A DNA stretch of 5,003 nt from Deltaproteobacteria bacterium UBA3076 (lineage in GTDB: Bacteria > Desulfobacterota > Dissulfuribacteria > Dissulfuribacterales > UBA3076): contig DFBQ01000061.1 of the NCBI GenBank assembly GCA_002367355.1, positions 5,068-10,070 on the forward strand. The letters are read 5' to 3'. The notes under the pieces were generated by a model. The model saw only the letters and a list, made by a program, of their open reading frames with translations, ran no database searches and was not told where the DNA came from. The translations under genes and the position numbers were made by a program. Below, one piece after another: positions 1 to 5,003 of the stretch. The number at the start of each line of letters is the position of its first letter. The first letter of the stretch is position 1.

Positions 1-1474
1 CTGTGACTTTAAGGCCGAAGTCTTCTGCCGTCTTGGCTGTGATCGGACCGATACAGGCCACCTTTGCCTGCTCAAGTATCCGGTTGCGCAGATCATCAGG
101 AAGCAACCGGAAAAAGTTCTTAACAGTTGATGAACTCGTAAAGGTCAGAACGTCAATGGTTTCCTGTTCCAGGACCTCCAGGACTTCCGGCTTGAGGTCA
201 GGCGCCAGGGTTACGTAAGTAGGAACCAGGGTAACCTCTGCCCCAAGCTCTGAAAGCCGCTTAGGGAGAATCTCTCTTGCCTTTTCCGCCCTTGGAATAA
301 GGATGCGCTTTCCTGATATATCTATCTGGCTGAAAGCCTCTATCAGGCCTTCTGCCCTGAATTTGTCGGGCATGATGTCAGAAGTTAAATGCAGGGCGGA
401 GATTGCCTTGGCAGTACCGGCACCCACAACAGCAATACGTATGTTCCCAAGGGCCCTGAGATCAAAATCCAGCCTGAAAAGACGTTCAAAGAAAAAACGT
501 ACTGCGTTGGTGCTGCTGAAAATTACCCAGTCAAATGTAGAGAGTGAGCTAATGGCCTGGTCCAGAGGTTTTAAGTCCTTTGGCAAGCGGACTTCTATTG
601 TGGGGCACTCTAAGCAGTGCGCGCCTCTCCGTTCCAGCAATCTCACAAGATCACTGGCCTGTTCCCTGGTCCTGGTAACAAGGATCCGTTTACCCAACAG
701 GGGTAGGCTTTCAAACCAGTTTGCCTGGTTCCGCAGGGCCACCACGTCTCCCACCACGATAATTGACGGAGGCCCAAGACCTGCTTCGTTTACCTTTTCT
801 GCTATATTTATTAATTTTCCTGTAATTGATGTTTGAAGAGGGGTAGTTCCCCAGCGAATCACTGCCACCGGAGTATCGGGACTGCGCCCGTATTTTATGA
901 GCCGCTCTGCGATATTGGGCAGGTTTTTCATCCCCATAAGAAAGACAAGGGTCCCTACGCCTTTGGCAAGACCTTCCCAGTCAATATCCGCCTCTTTACC
1001 GTCTAATTTGCGGTGGCCTGTGATAAAGGCTACGGAAGCGGTATGTGCCCGGTGGGTCAGGGGTATTCCGGCGTAGGCAGGAACTGCAATACCCGAGGTT
1101 ACACCGGGCACCACCTCAAAATATATTCCCGCCTTGGCGAGTATCTGGGCCTCTTCGCCCCCTCGGCCAAACATAAAGGGGTCCCCTCCTTTCAGGCGGG
1201 CTACACACTTTCCTTCCAGGGCCTTTTCCACGATTATCCTGTTGATATCTTCTTGAGTCACTGTGTGTGAGCCCATCCGCTTACCAACATAGATACGTTC
1301 TGCACGAGGAGAGGCAAAGGCCAGAAGCCTCGGGCTTGCCAGGCGATCATATACAACCACCTCGGCCTCAGCCAAAAGCTCCTTGCCACGAATGGTCAAA
1401 AGGCCTGGGTCTCCAGGGCCGGCTCCTATTAAATAAACCTTTCCAGATGAAGAATCCGGCTTAATTCGCTCCAT
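1..1474 (-). CDS. cobA-hemD: Fused uroporphyrinogen-III C-methyltransferase / uroporphyrinogen-III synthase (CobA-HemD), C-terminus cut by window edge
   Basis: Cytoplasmic bifunctional enzyme. The HemD half cyclises hydroxymethylbilane to uroporphyrinogen III, and the CobA/SUMT half methylates it twice with S-adenosylmethionine to give precorrin-2. An open frame of 491 codons runs from ATG at 1474 to the window edge without a stop. Residues 11-250 are the methyltransferase: YLIGAGPGDPGLLT (14-27), YDRL (42-45), the SAM-loop motif RLKGGDPFMFGRGGEE (93-108), VVPGVTSGIAVPAYAGIPLTHR (121-142) and FLMGMKNL (178-185). Residues from about 261 on are HemD-like, beginning GKRILVTR, with IFSSTNAV (318-325), VVGAGTAKA (349-357), GKRILIPRAE (388-397) and TFTSSSTV (444-451). 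Fusions of this kind are usually about 500 residues, so probably only a short C-terminal piece is missing. The start overlaps hemC by 14 nt and has AAGGGAAG just upstream, implying translational coupling to hemC. The identity is secure. The product feeds siroheme and cobalamin synthesis and, in many sulfate reducers, heme (family knowledge). Confidence 0.95.
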   Translation of the reverse strand, partial: MERIKPDSSSGKVYLIGAGPGDPGLLTIRGKELLAEAEVVVYDRLASPRLLAFASPRAERIYVGKRMGSHTVTQEDINRIIVEKALEGKCVARLKGGDPFMFGRGGEEAQILAKAGIYFEVVPGVTSGIAVPAYAGIPLTHRAHTASVAFITGHRKLDGKEADIDWEGLAKGVGTLVFLMGMKNLPNIAERLIKYGRSPDTPVAVIRWGTTPLQTSITGKLINIAEKVNEAGLGPPSIIVVGDVVALRNQANWFESLPLLGKRILVTRTREQASDLVRLLERRGAHCLECPTIEVRLPKDLKPLDQAISSLSTFDWVIFSSTNAVRFFFERLFRLDFDLRALGNIRIAVVGAGTAKAISALHLTSDIMPDKFRAEGLIEAFSQIDISGKRILIPRAEKAREILPKRLSELGAEVTLVPTYVTLAPDLKPEVLEVLEQETIDVLTFTSSSTVKNFFRLLPDDLRNRILEQAKVACIGPITAKTAEDFGLKVT

Positions 1475-2396
1475 AAACTTCCCTTAATATCTCTGCGCCC
1501 CCGGCAGCCAAGACCTCTTCTCCAAGGATAGTTCCAAGAGCTTCGGGCTGATCAGCAGTTCCTTGCTTTTTCATCCTTATAATGTCTGTCCCTGCTTCGT
1601 TACCCACCATGCCTTCAAGCTCAAGACTCTCTCCCTTGAGCTGGGCAAAGGCGCCTATGGGCACCTGGCATCCACCTTCAAGCCTGAGAAGAAAGGCCCT
1701 TTCAGCCCTTACGCAGATGGATGTTTCTTCATGATGAATCGAGGCGAGAATTCGCTTGACCTCTGTATCCATGCTTCTGAATTCTATGCCAAGGGCCCCT
1801 TGGCCTACAGCAGGAAGCATTACTTCCGGTTCCAGAAGTTGAGTAATCCTTTGTCCCAGACCCAGTCTTCTGAGCCCGGCAGCCGCCAGGATAATGGCAT
1901 CATACTGCCCCTCGTCAAGCTTACGAAGCCTTGTGTCGATATTCCCCCTCAGGGAGGCCGTTTCGAGATCAGGCCTCGCATTCTTAAGCTGGGCTATTCT
2001 TCGAAGACTGCTCGTGCCTACCCGGGCACCCTTATGCAATTCTTCCAGTCCGAGCCCGGCCCGGGAAATCAGGGCATCCCGCGGGTCTTCACGATCAGGG
2101 AAAATAGTGACTTCAAGCCCTTTCGGGAGTTCGGCAGGGACATCCTTCAAGCTGTGTACGGCGATATCCGCGTCTTTCCTGAGAAGGGCGTCTTCGATCT
2201 CTTTTACGAAAAGGCCTTTGCCGCCAACCTGGGCCAGTGGTACATCCAGGATCTTATCCCCTTTGGTGGTGAACTTTACAATATCTACATTGACGTCAGG
2301 CCACTGTGTCTCAATCTCTCTTTTGATCCAGTTGCTCTGTGCAAGGGCCAACACACTCTTTCTGGTCCCAAGTCGCAACTTTTTTTCGGTTCCCAC
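1461..2396 (-). CDS. hemC: Porphobilinogen deaminase (hydroxymethylbilane synthase)
   Basis: Cytoplasmic enzyme that joins four porphobilinogen units into hydroxymethylbilane using a covalently bound dipyrromethane cofactor. With a GTG start at 2396 the protein has 311 residues, the usual family length. Visible motifs: LRLGTRKSVLALAQ (7-20), GGKGLFVKEIEDALL (58-72), DIAVHSLKDVP (77-87) with catalytic Asp85, EDPRDALIS (103-111), VGTSSLRRIAQL (126-137), RGNIDTRLRKLDEG (150-163), LPAVGQGALGIE (194-205) and LEGGCQVPIGAFA (239-251), where Cys243 should carry the cofactor. All key residues are present. The GTG lies one base after the fmdB stop and follows a GGGGG ribosome-binding sequence by 5 nt. 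An in-frame ATG at 2441 would add 15 residues (MTVVQVLTAALAGVD) that overlap fmdB and do not resemble the family N-terminus, so I prefer the GTG. The 3' end overlaps cobA-hemD, which uses the next steps of the same pathway. Confidence 0.95.
   Translation of the reverse strand: MGTEKKLRLGTRKSVLALAQSNWIKREIETQWPDVNVDIVKFTTKGDKILDVPLAQVGGKGLFVKEIEDALLRKDADIAVHSLKDVPAELPKGLEVTIFPDREDPRDALISRAGLGLEELHKGARVGTSSLRRIAQLKNARPDLETASLRGNIDTRLRKLDEGQYDAIILAAAGLRRLGLGQRITQLLEPEVMLPAVGQGALGIEFRSMDTEVKRILASIHHEETSICVRAERAFLLRLEGGCQVPIGAFAQLKGESLELEGMVGNEAGTDIIRMKKQGTADQPEALGTILGEEVLAAGGAEILREVYGAN
1478..1485 (-). promoter_or_regulatory. Shine-Dalgarno of cobA-hemD inside the hemC 3' end
   Basis: AAGGGAAG on the minus strand ends 3 nt before the ATG at 1474 and lies within the final codons of hemC. 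It supports the overlapping start and coupled translation of the two pathway enzymes. Confidence 0.65.
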
Positions 2397-2397
2397 A

Positions 2398-2625
2398 TCA
2401 ACCCCCGCAAGAGCTGCAGTCAGAACTTGTACAACCGTCACAGAGGCTGCTTGACTTCTTCCCTGTTCCTACAAACTTGTGGCCGCTCTTAAAGGCAAAG
2501 GCCGAAATCTTCTTTTGTGCCTCTAAGGAGCCACACTTGGGACACTTGACATCGGTTCCGGATCCAAGGACCAGTTCCTCAAAATCCTCTCCGCAGGCAG
2601 TGCACACATATTCAAAAATAGGCAT
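2398..2625 (-). CDS. FmdB-family zinc-ribbon protein
   Basis: Small 75-residue protein of the FmdB/CxxC-CxxC zinc-ribbon family (putative regulatory protein), with the standard opening MPIFEYVCTACGEDFE. Cys8/Cys11 and Cys28/Cys31 (CPKC) form the expected four-cysteine zinc site. A Ser/Cys/Gly-rich tail (residues 58-75) adds Cys62, Cys65, Cys70 and Cys73 in a CDGC...CSSC arrangement that could bind a second metal. The family name comes from a formamidase/amidase operon regulator, but most members have no demonstrated function and none should be assumed here. The start is firm: GGAGGAA lies 7 nt upstream of the ATG. The gene sits 1 nt ahead of hemC and is probably co-translated with it. A role in metal or redox sensing for tetrapyrrole synthesis is possible but is only inference from position. 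Confidence 0.9.
   Translation of the reverse strand: MPIFEYVCTACGEDFEELVLGSGTDVKCPKCGSLEAQKKISAFAFKSGHKFVGTGKKSSSLCDGCTSSDCSSCGG
2402..2406 (-). promoter_or_regulatory. Ribosome-binding site deciding the hemC GTG start
   Basis: GGGGG on the minus strand lies inside the last codons of fmdB, 5 nt before the GTG at 2396. Together with the family-like protein length it favours GTG over the in-frame ATG at 2441. Confidence 0.6.
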
Positions 2626-2632
2626 TATAAAT

Positions 2633-2639
2633 TTCCTCC
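2633..2639 (-). promoter_or_regulatory. Strong Shine-Dalgarno of fmdB
   Basis: GGAGGAA on the minus strand sits 7 nt upstream of the fmdB ATG. It is the strongest ribosome-binding sequence in the leftward cluster. This suggests that fmdB, and hemC coupled to it, re-initiates independently after the 90-nt gap. Confidence 0.75.
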
Positions 2640-2643
2640 ATAA

Positions 2644-2666
2644 TCAGCTATTATGCTCAGAGCTGA
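2644..2666. repeat. Short inverted repeat in the gap before fmdB
   Basis: TCAGCT (2644-2649) and AGCTGA (2661-2666) are perfect 6-bp arms around an 11-base loop, a few bases upstream of the fmdB Shine-Dalgarno. On the leftward transcript this could form a weak hairpin. No U-run follows, so it does not look like an intrinsic terminator. An operator or a chance repeat are both possible. Confidence 0.4.
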
Positions 2667-2682
2667 AAGCAGAATCGATTTT

Positions 2683-2698
2683 CTCTGCGCCTCTGCGC
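2683..2698. repeat. Tandem 8-bp repeat (CTCTGCGC twice)
   Basis: Two exact adjacent copies of CTCTGCGC occupy 2683-2690 and 2691-2698. On the minus strand they read GCGCAGAGGCGCAGAG, embedded in the 90-bp gap between the uncharacterised gene and fmdB. Similar CGCAGAG-type intergenic strings occur in many bacterial genomes (from memory), so this may be a remnant of a dispersed element. The repeat itself is directly visible; membership in a family is inference. Confidence 0.5.
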
Positions 2699-2715
2699 GA
2701 AATATTTCTTTGCTA

Positions 2716-3669
2716 TCAGCTTTTTTCTTCCAGGTTATCCAGGATACTTGCGGCCAGCAAGGGAAGCATAATCTCGTGATGGCCTATGATGTTGAACCCT
2801 TGGCCGCCTTCTAAGTTAGGTCTGTGGACCACGTTGGTCAAGGGCCTGTAGTGACGAATAAAATCGAAATTGGCAGTAGTAAACTCTTTTACAGGACAAC
2901 CCAGGTTGCGGACAAGTGTCAATGCCTTGAGAAAAACTTCCGGCAAGAGCACGGCAGAACCTGCATGGAGTAATACCCCTTGATCAAGCTTGGCCACAAG
3001 GCTGCAAAAAATCCTGAAGTCATGGTGGGATGCCTTGCCTGTGGCGGCACCATCAACACCCGGATGAATATGAATGATGTCAGTACCTATTGCGACGTGA
3101 ACAGTCACAGGCACCCCCAATCCGGCTGCACTGGCTAAAAGGCTCTGGCCGTTGTAAGGGAATTCTGCTTCAAGCAGGGCATGTCCTACGGTTTCGCCAA
3201 GGCCCTTACCATTTTGGGCAGCTTTGCATATGGCCTGATTAAGAAACTCGCCTGTTTCCCTGGCTGCCCCGAATTGCCCTTCACCAAGAACTGACGCCAC
3301 GTCCTCAGAAGTCTTGCCGGCCATGGCTATCTCTGAGTCATGAATAATTCCCGCCCCATTCAATGCAATGCCTGAAAGAATCCCGCGCTCCATGAGTTTT
3401 ATCAGTATGGGATTCAACCCCACCTTTATTACATGGGCACCCATGGCTAACAAGACCATACGTCCATTACGTACCGCAGTGCAAACCGCCTGGACCACGG
3501 CCTTAAAGTCCTTTGCAGCCAACTGGTTGGGGAGTAGCTCCAGGAAATTCTTTAACTTGAGGCCGGAAGAGACCGGTCGTGCAAAGTCAGAGACCGTAAC
3601 CTTACTGGGACGATCATAGAGTGAATAGGTCTTGAGGCCGGATAGATCTATTGGTTCAGGATAGCTCAT
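2716..3669 (-). CDS. Conserved uncharacterised protein, possibly deoxyhypusine synthase-like fold
   Basis: A 317-residue protein, predicted cytoplasmic: no signal peptide or clear membrane segment is seen. I do not recognise a proven function. Glycine-rich segments such as LLAMGAHVIKVGLNP (73-87), IALNGAGIIHDSEIA (101-115) followed by TSEDV (120-124), and GEGQFGAARETGEFLN (129-144) suggest a Rossmann-like nucleotide-binding fold and loosely recall deoxyhypusine-synthase relatives. The active-site lysine segment of true deoxyhypusine synthases (EAVSWGK-like) is not visible. The second half is rich in conserved-looking histidines: GTDIIHIHPGVDG (195-207), SHHDF (214-218), LLHAGSAVLLPEVF (233-246), FIRHYRP (270-276), NVVHRP (279-284) and GHHEI (296-300). 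This could be a metal or substrate site. The ATG at 3669 follows the gmhA stop by 7 nt with no clear Shine-Dalgarno, so it probably depends on translational coupling. The open frame extends to 3816, but that extra stretch lies inside gmhA in another frame. The coding call is strong; the family assignment is weak. Confidence 0.8.
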   Translation of the reverse strand: MSYPEPIDLSGLKTYSLYDRPSKVTVSDFARPVSSGLKLKNFLELLPNQLAAKDFKAVVQAVCTAVRNGRMVLLAMGAHVIKVGLNPILIKLMERGILSGIALNGAGIIHDSEIAMAGKTSEDVASVLGEGQFGAARETGEFLNQAICKAAQNGKGLGETVGHALLEAEFPYNGQSLLASAAGLGVPVTVHVAIGTDIIHIHPGVDGAATGKASHHDFRIFCSLVAKLDQGVLLHAGSAVLLPEVFLKALTLVRNLGCPVKEFTTANFDFIRHYRPLTNVVHRPNLEGGQGFNIIGHHEIMLPLLAASILDNLEEKS

Positions 3670-3676
3670 GTCTAAA

Positions 3677-4258
3677 TTATACTGAACTAAAAATTTGCCG
3701 TTCCACAAGGTCGCATAACAGATGCCCAAAAAAGATATGGACCTCCTGAATCCGAGGGGTATCAGATGATGCCGCACATATGACCAAATCAGAACACTGA
3801 TCCATCTTTCCGCCATTTCCCCCGGTAATACCCACGGTCTTTGCCCCTATTTCCTTGGCAACGGAGAGGGCTTTTAGCACATTAGGTGAATTTCCGCTGG
3901 TGCTGATTCCCAGGACCACATCCTTCGGTCCGGCAAGGGCCTGGACCTGTTTGGAAAATACCTGGCTAAAGTCGTAGTCGTTTGATATCGCAGTAAGGAT
4001 AGATGTATCTGTGGTAAGGGCGATGGCAGGGAGTGGTTTCCTCTCCAGGCGGAAACGGTTTACAAACTCTGCTGCTATATGTTGGGCATCAGCAGCACTT
4101 CCCCCATTTCCGAAGAGGATAATCTTACCATTGTTTTCAAAGGCCCTGCAGGTCCATTGCGAAAGCTCAATGAGCTTTTGGCCGCACGACTCAAGGCTTT
4201 CCCTGTAGGCAGTTGTGGCGTCCTTAAGGGCATTTTCAAAAAAGACATTGTAATTCAT
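3677..4258 (-). CDS. gmhA: Phosphoheptose isomerase (sedoheptulose-7-phosphate isomerase, SIS domain)
   Basis: Converts sedoheptulose 7-phosphate to D-glycero-D-manno-heptose 7-phosphate, the first step toward the ADP-heptose used in the LPS inner core, in the cytoplasm. The 193-residue length from ATG 4258 matches the family (about 190). A SIS domain is clear: ILFGNGGSAADAQHIAAEFVNRF (from residue 47), the phosphate-binding ISTSGNSPNVLKAL (118-131), VGITGGNGGKMD (142-153) and RIQEVHIFFGHLLCDLVE (169-186). His60, Glu64, Gln171 and His179 correspond to the zinc and active-site residues known in GmhA enzymes, so it should be active. The frame is open up to 4408 with a TTG start, but those 50 extra residues look non-coding. 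The ATG has only a weak GGG upstream. It is the first gene of the leftward cluster. A broader role as a generic SIS-domain sugar-phosphate isomerase is less likely given the retained metal residues. Confidence 0.93.
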   Translation of the reverse strand: MNYNVFFENALKDATTAYRESLESCGQKLIELSQWTCRAFENNGKIILFGNGGSAADAQHIAAEFVNRFRLERKPLPAIALTTDTSILTAISNDYDFSQVFSKQVQALAGPKDVVLGISTSGNSPNVLKALSVAKEIGAKTVGITGGNGGKMDQCSDLVICAASSDTPRIQEVHIFFGHLLCDLVERQIFSSV

Positions 4259-4498
4259 CCCAATAAATAAATACCGGAATCCATGATTGTCAACCTTGGC
4301 TTTATGTTGGTTGTTACCGATTCCCGCCATGGAGTGAAGAGGCTGCCTAGACATCTGATCCTTACAGAGTCCGAGCGCCAGAGCTTGTCTGAAAGTATTT
4401 GACAACAACTATCACTAACTATAAATTAATTTGTTATTTGAGATACTTGGGCTAATGTCCACTTCCCAAAGAGCCTTAATATATAGGAAAAAACAGTA
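4259..4498. other. Divergent intergenic region between gmhA and brxF
   Basis: These 240 bases separate the leftward gmhA cluster from the rightward BREX gene. I see no convincing gene: the leftward frame open to 4408 starts with TTG and encodes nothing recognisable. The right part (about 4405-4498) is AT-rich and holds the likely brxF promoter. A leftward TTGACA (minus strand, 4288-4293) could be the -35 of gmhA, but no good -10 follows at the right distance. Short inverted repeats are CAACC/GGTTG (4291-4295/4309-4313) and TTGGG/CCCAA (4447-4451/4465-4469). No terminator, tRNA or integrase remnant was recognised. Confidence 0.6.
4399..4427 (+). promoter_or_regulatory. Putative sigma70-type promoter for brxF
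   Basis: A perfect -35 TTGACA occupies 4399-4404. Two -10 readings are possible: TATAAA at 4420-4425 (15-bp spacer) or TAAATT at 4422-4427 (17-bp spacer). Transcription would begin near 4433, giving a leader of about 65 nt before the brxF ATG. The leader contains TTGGG (4447-4451) and CCCAA (4465-4469), a weak inverted repeat that could be an operator. It is a prediction from sequence only. Confidence 0.5.
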
Positions 4499-4975
4499 AT
4501 GGCAGAGCCTTTGGCGGATCAGGTCATAGGTCAGATTAAACATGCAACCGAGCTTTATCACCGGCTCATGCTGGTCGTGGCTCCGGCAGGAGCAGGGAAA
4601 ACCACCGCGCTCAAAGAAGTGCAAGAACGTGCTGGCGTACCGCTGATCAACGTCAACCTGGAGTTATCACGCCGGATGCTCGATCTTACTGAACGTCAGC
4701 GAGCGTTACGGCTTCCCCGGCTGCTGATGGATATTGTAAATGATGCTGCAGGTGACGTGGTATTGCTCGACAACATAGAGATTCTTTTTGACGTATCCCT
4801 GAAACAGGACCCTCTCCGGCTTCTCCAGGGACTTTCTCGTAACAAGACAGTGGTTGCTGCCTGGAATGGTTCCATTGATAGCGACCACATGACCTATGCC
4901 GTACCGGACCATCCGGAGTACCGTCGCTACGTGGTCCGTGATTTTCTGGTAATCTATCCGGCAGTCGTGCTATGA
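4499..4975 (+). CDS. brxF: BREX-3 system P-loop ATPase BrxF
   Basis: A 158-residue protein that I recognise as BrxF, the small P-loop ATPase that opens type 3 BREX phage-defence operons. BREX systems methylate host DNA and block replication of unmodified phage; BrxF's exact step is not known. A Walker A motif is at residues 28-36 (APAGAGKTT, with Ala in place of the first Gly and Lys34/Thr35 intact). A Walker B-like strand is at 86-91 (DVVLLD, Asp91) with Glu94 nearby. A sensor-like segment VVAAWNGS is at 118-125, and HPEYRRYVVRDFLV at 138-151 closes the protein. No signal peptide or membrane segment is visible. The ATG at 4499 has AGGA (4485-4488) 10 nt upstream and a promoter-like TTGACA further up. 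The stop overlaps a possible downstream start (ATGA). Assignment rests on length, motifs and first-gene position. A generic small AAA-like ATPase is the alternative. Confidence 0.82.
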   Translation: MAEPLADQVIGQIKHATELYHRLMLVVAPAGAGKTTALKEVQERAGVPLINVNLELSRRMLDLTERQRALRLPRLLMDIVNDAAGDVVLLDNIEILFDVSLKQDPLRLLQGLSRNKTVVAAWNGSIDSDHMTYAVPDHPEYRRYVVRDFLVIYPAVVL

Positions 4976-5003
4976 AGACAAGTAACGGAACCGCGAATGA
5001 ACG
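4972..5003 (+). CDS. Start of next BREX gene, probably brxC (truncated by window edge)
   Basis: ATG at 4972 overlaps the brxF stop as ATGA and opens a frame reading MKTSNGTANE before the window ends. In type 3 BREX operons the gene after brxF is normally brxC, a large ATPase, so this is probably its beginning. No strong Shine-Dalgarno precedes it, which fits translational coupling to brxF. A second ATG at 4997 in another frame, preceded by GGAA (4987-4990), could be the true start instead. With about ten codons visible, the identity rests entirely on context. Confidence 0.4.
   Translation, partial: MKTSNGTANE

Noticed and set aside
303..836. 177-codon open frame on the plus strand
   Set aside because: It is antisense to the HemD half and linker of cobA-hemD; the translation is Arg/Ser-rich and unrecognisable.
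1563..2492. 309-codon open frame on the plus strand
   Set aside because: It lies antisense to hemC and part of fmdB, both of which have full family motifs. Its translation resembles no family and reflects codon bias of the opposite strand.
3670..3816. 49-residue N-terminal extension of the uncharacterised gene
   Set aside because: It overlaps the 3' end of gmhA, including its conserved QEVHIFFGHLLCDLVE segment, in another frame. The ATG at 3669 fits the operon spacing.
4350..4366. tRNA-anticodon-like hairpin (TCTG, 7-base loop, CAGA)
   Set aside because: No acceptor stem, D arm or T arm can be built around it, and the loop lacks the invariant T before the anticodon position.
4259..4408. 50-residue in-frame N-terminal extension of gmhA
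   Set aside because: It needs a TTG start, exceeds the family length, and shows no recognisable domain. The ATG at 4258 gives a normal 193-residue enzyme.
4415..4912. Minus-strand open frames opposite brxF (4415-4624, 4696-4890, 4706-4912)
   Set aside because: They are short, mutually overlapping and antisense to a clear P-loop ATPase, with no recognisable product.

Overview
The window suggests a Gram-negative anaerobe of the Desulfobacterota (sulfate-reducer) type. This is inferred from gene content: a fused CobA-HemD protein next to hemC, an FmdB zinc ribbon, and a GmhA-type sedoheptulose-7-phosphate isomerase, which points to LPS heptose. No ribosomal RNA or other direct taxonomic marker is present.

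Positions 4258 down to 1 hold one leftward gene cluster. In transcription order it is gmhA (4258-3677), an uncharacterised protein with faint resemblance to deoxyhypusine synthase (3669-2716), fmdB (2625-2398), hemC (2396-1461) and cobA/hemD (1474 to beyond position 1). Spacing is tight: 7 nt, 90 nt, 1 nt and a 14-nt overlap. The three downstream genes at least look translationally coupled. HemC and CobA-HemD carry tetrapyrrole synthesis from porphobilinogen through hydroxymethylbilane and uroporphyrinogen III to precorrin-2, the branch leading to siroheme, cobalamin and, in many sulfate reducers, heme by the siroheme route. The 90-nt gap before fmdB contains a short inverted repeat and a GCGCAGAG tandem repeat that may belong to a dispersed intergenic family.

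Positions 4259-4498 are a 240-bp divergent intergenic region. It becomes AT-rich toward its right side and carries a good sigma70-like promoter (TTGACA at 4399) reading rightward.

Positions 4499-5003 start a rightward operon of a different kind. Its first gene encodes a 158-residue P-loop ATPase that I recognise as BrxF, the small ATPase that opens type 3 BREX phage-defence operons. Its stop codon overlaps a possible start of the next gene (ATGA at 4972), which by the known BREX-3 order should be brxC. Only 32 bases of it are visible. The window therefore appears to capture the left edge of a BREX-3 defence island placed back to back with a housekeeping cluster; the rest of the system lies beyond the right edge.
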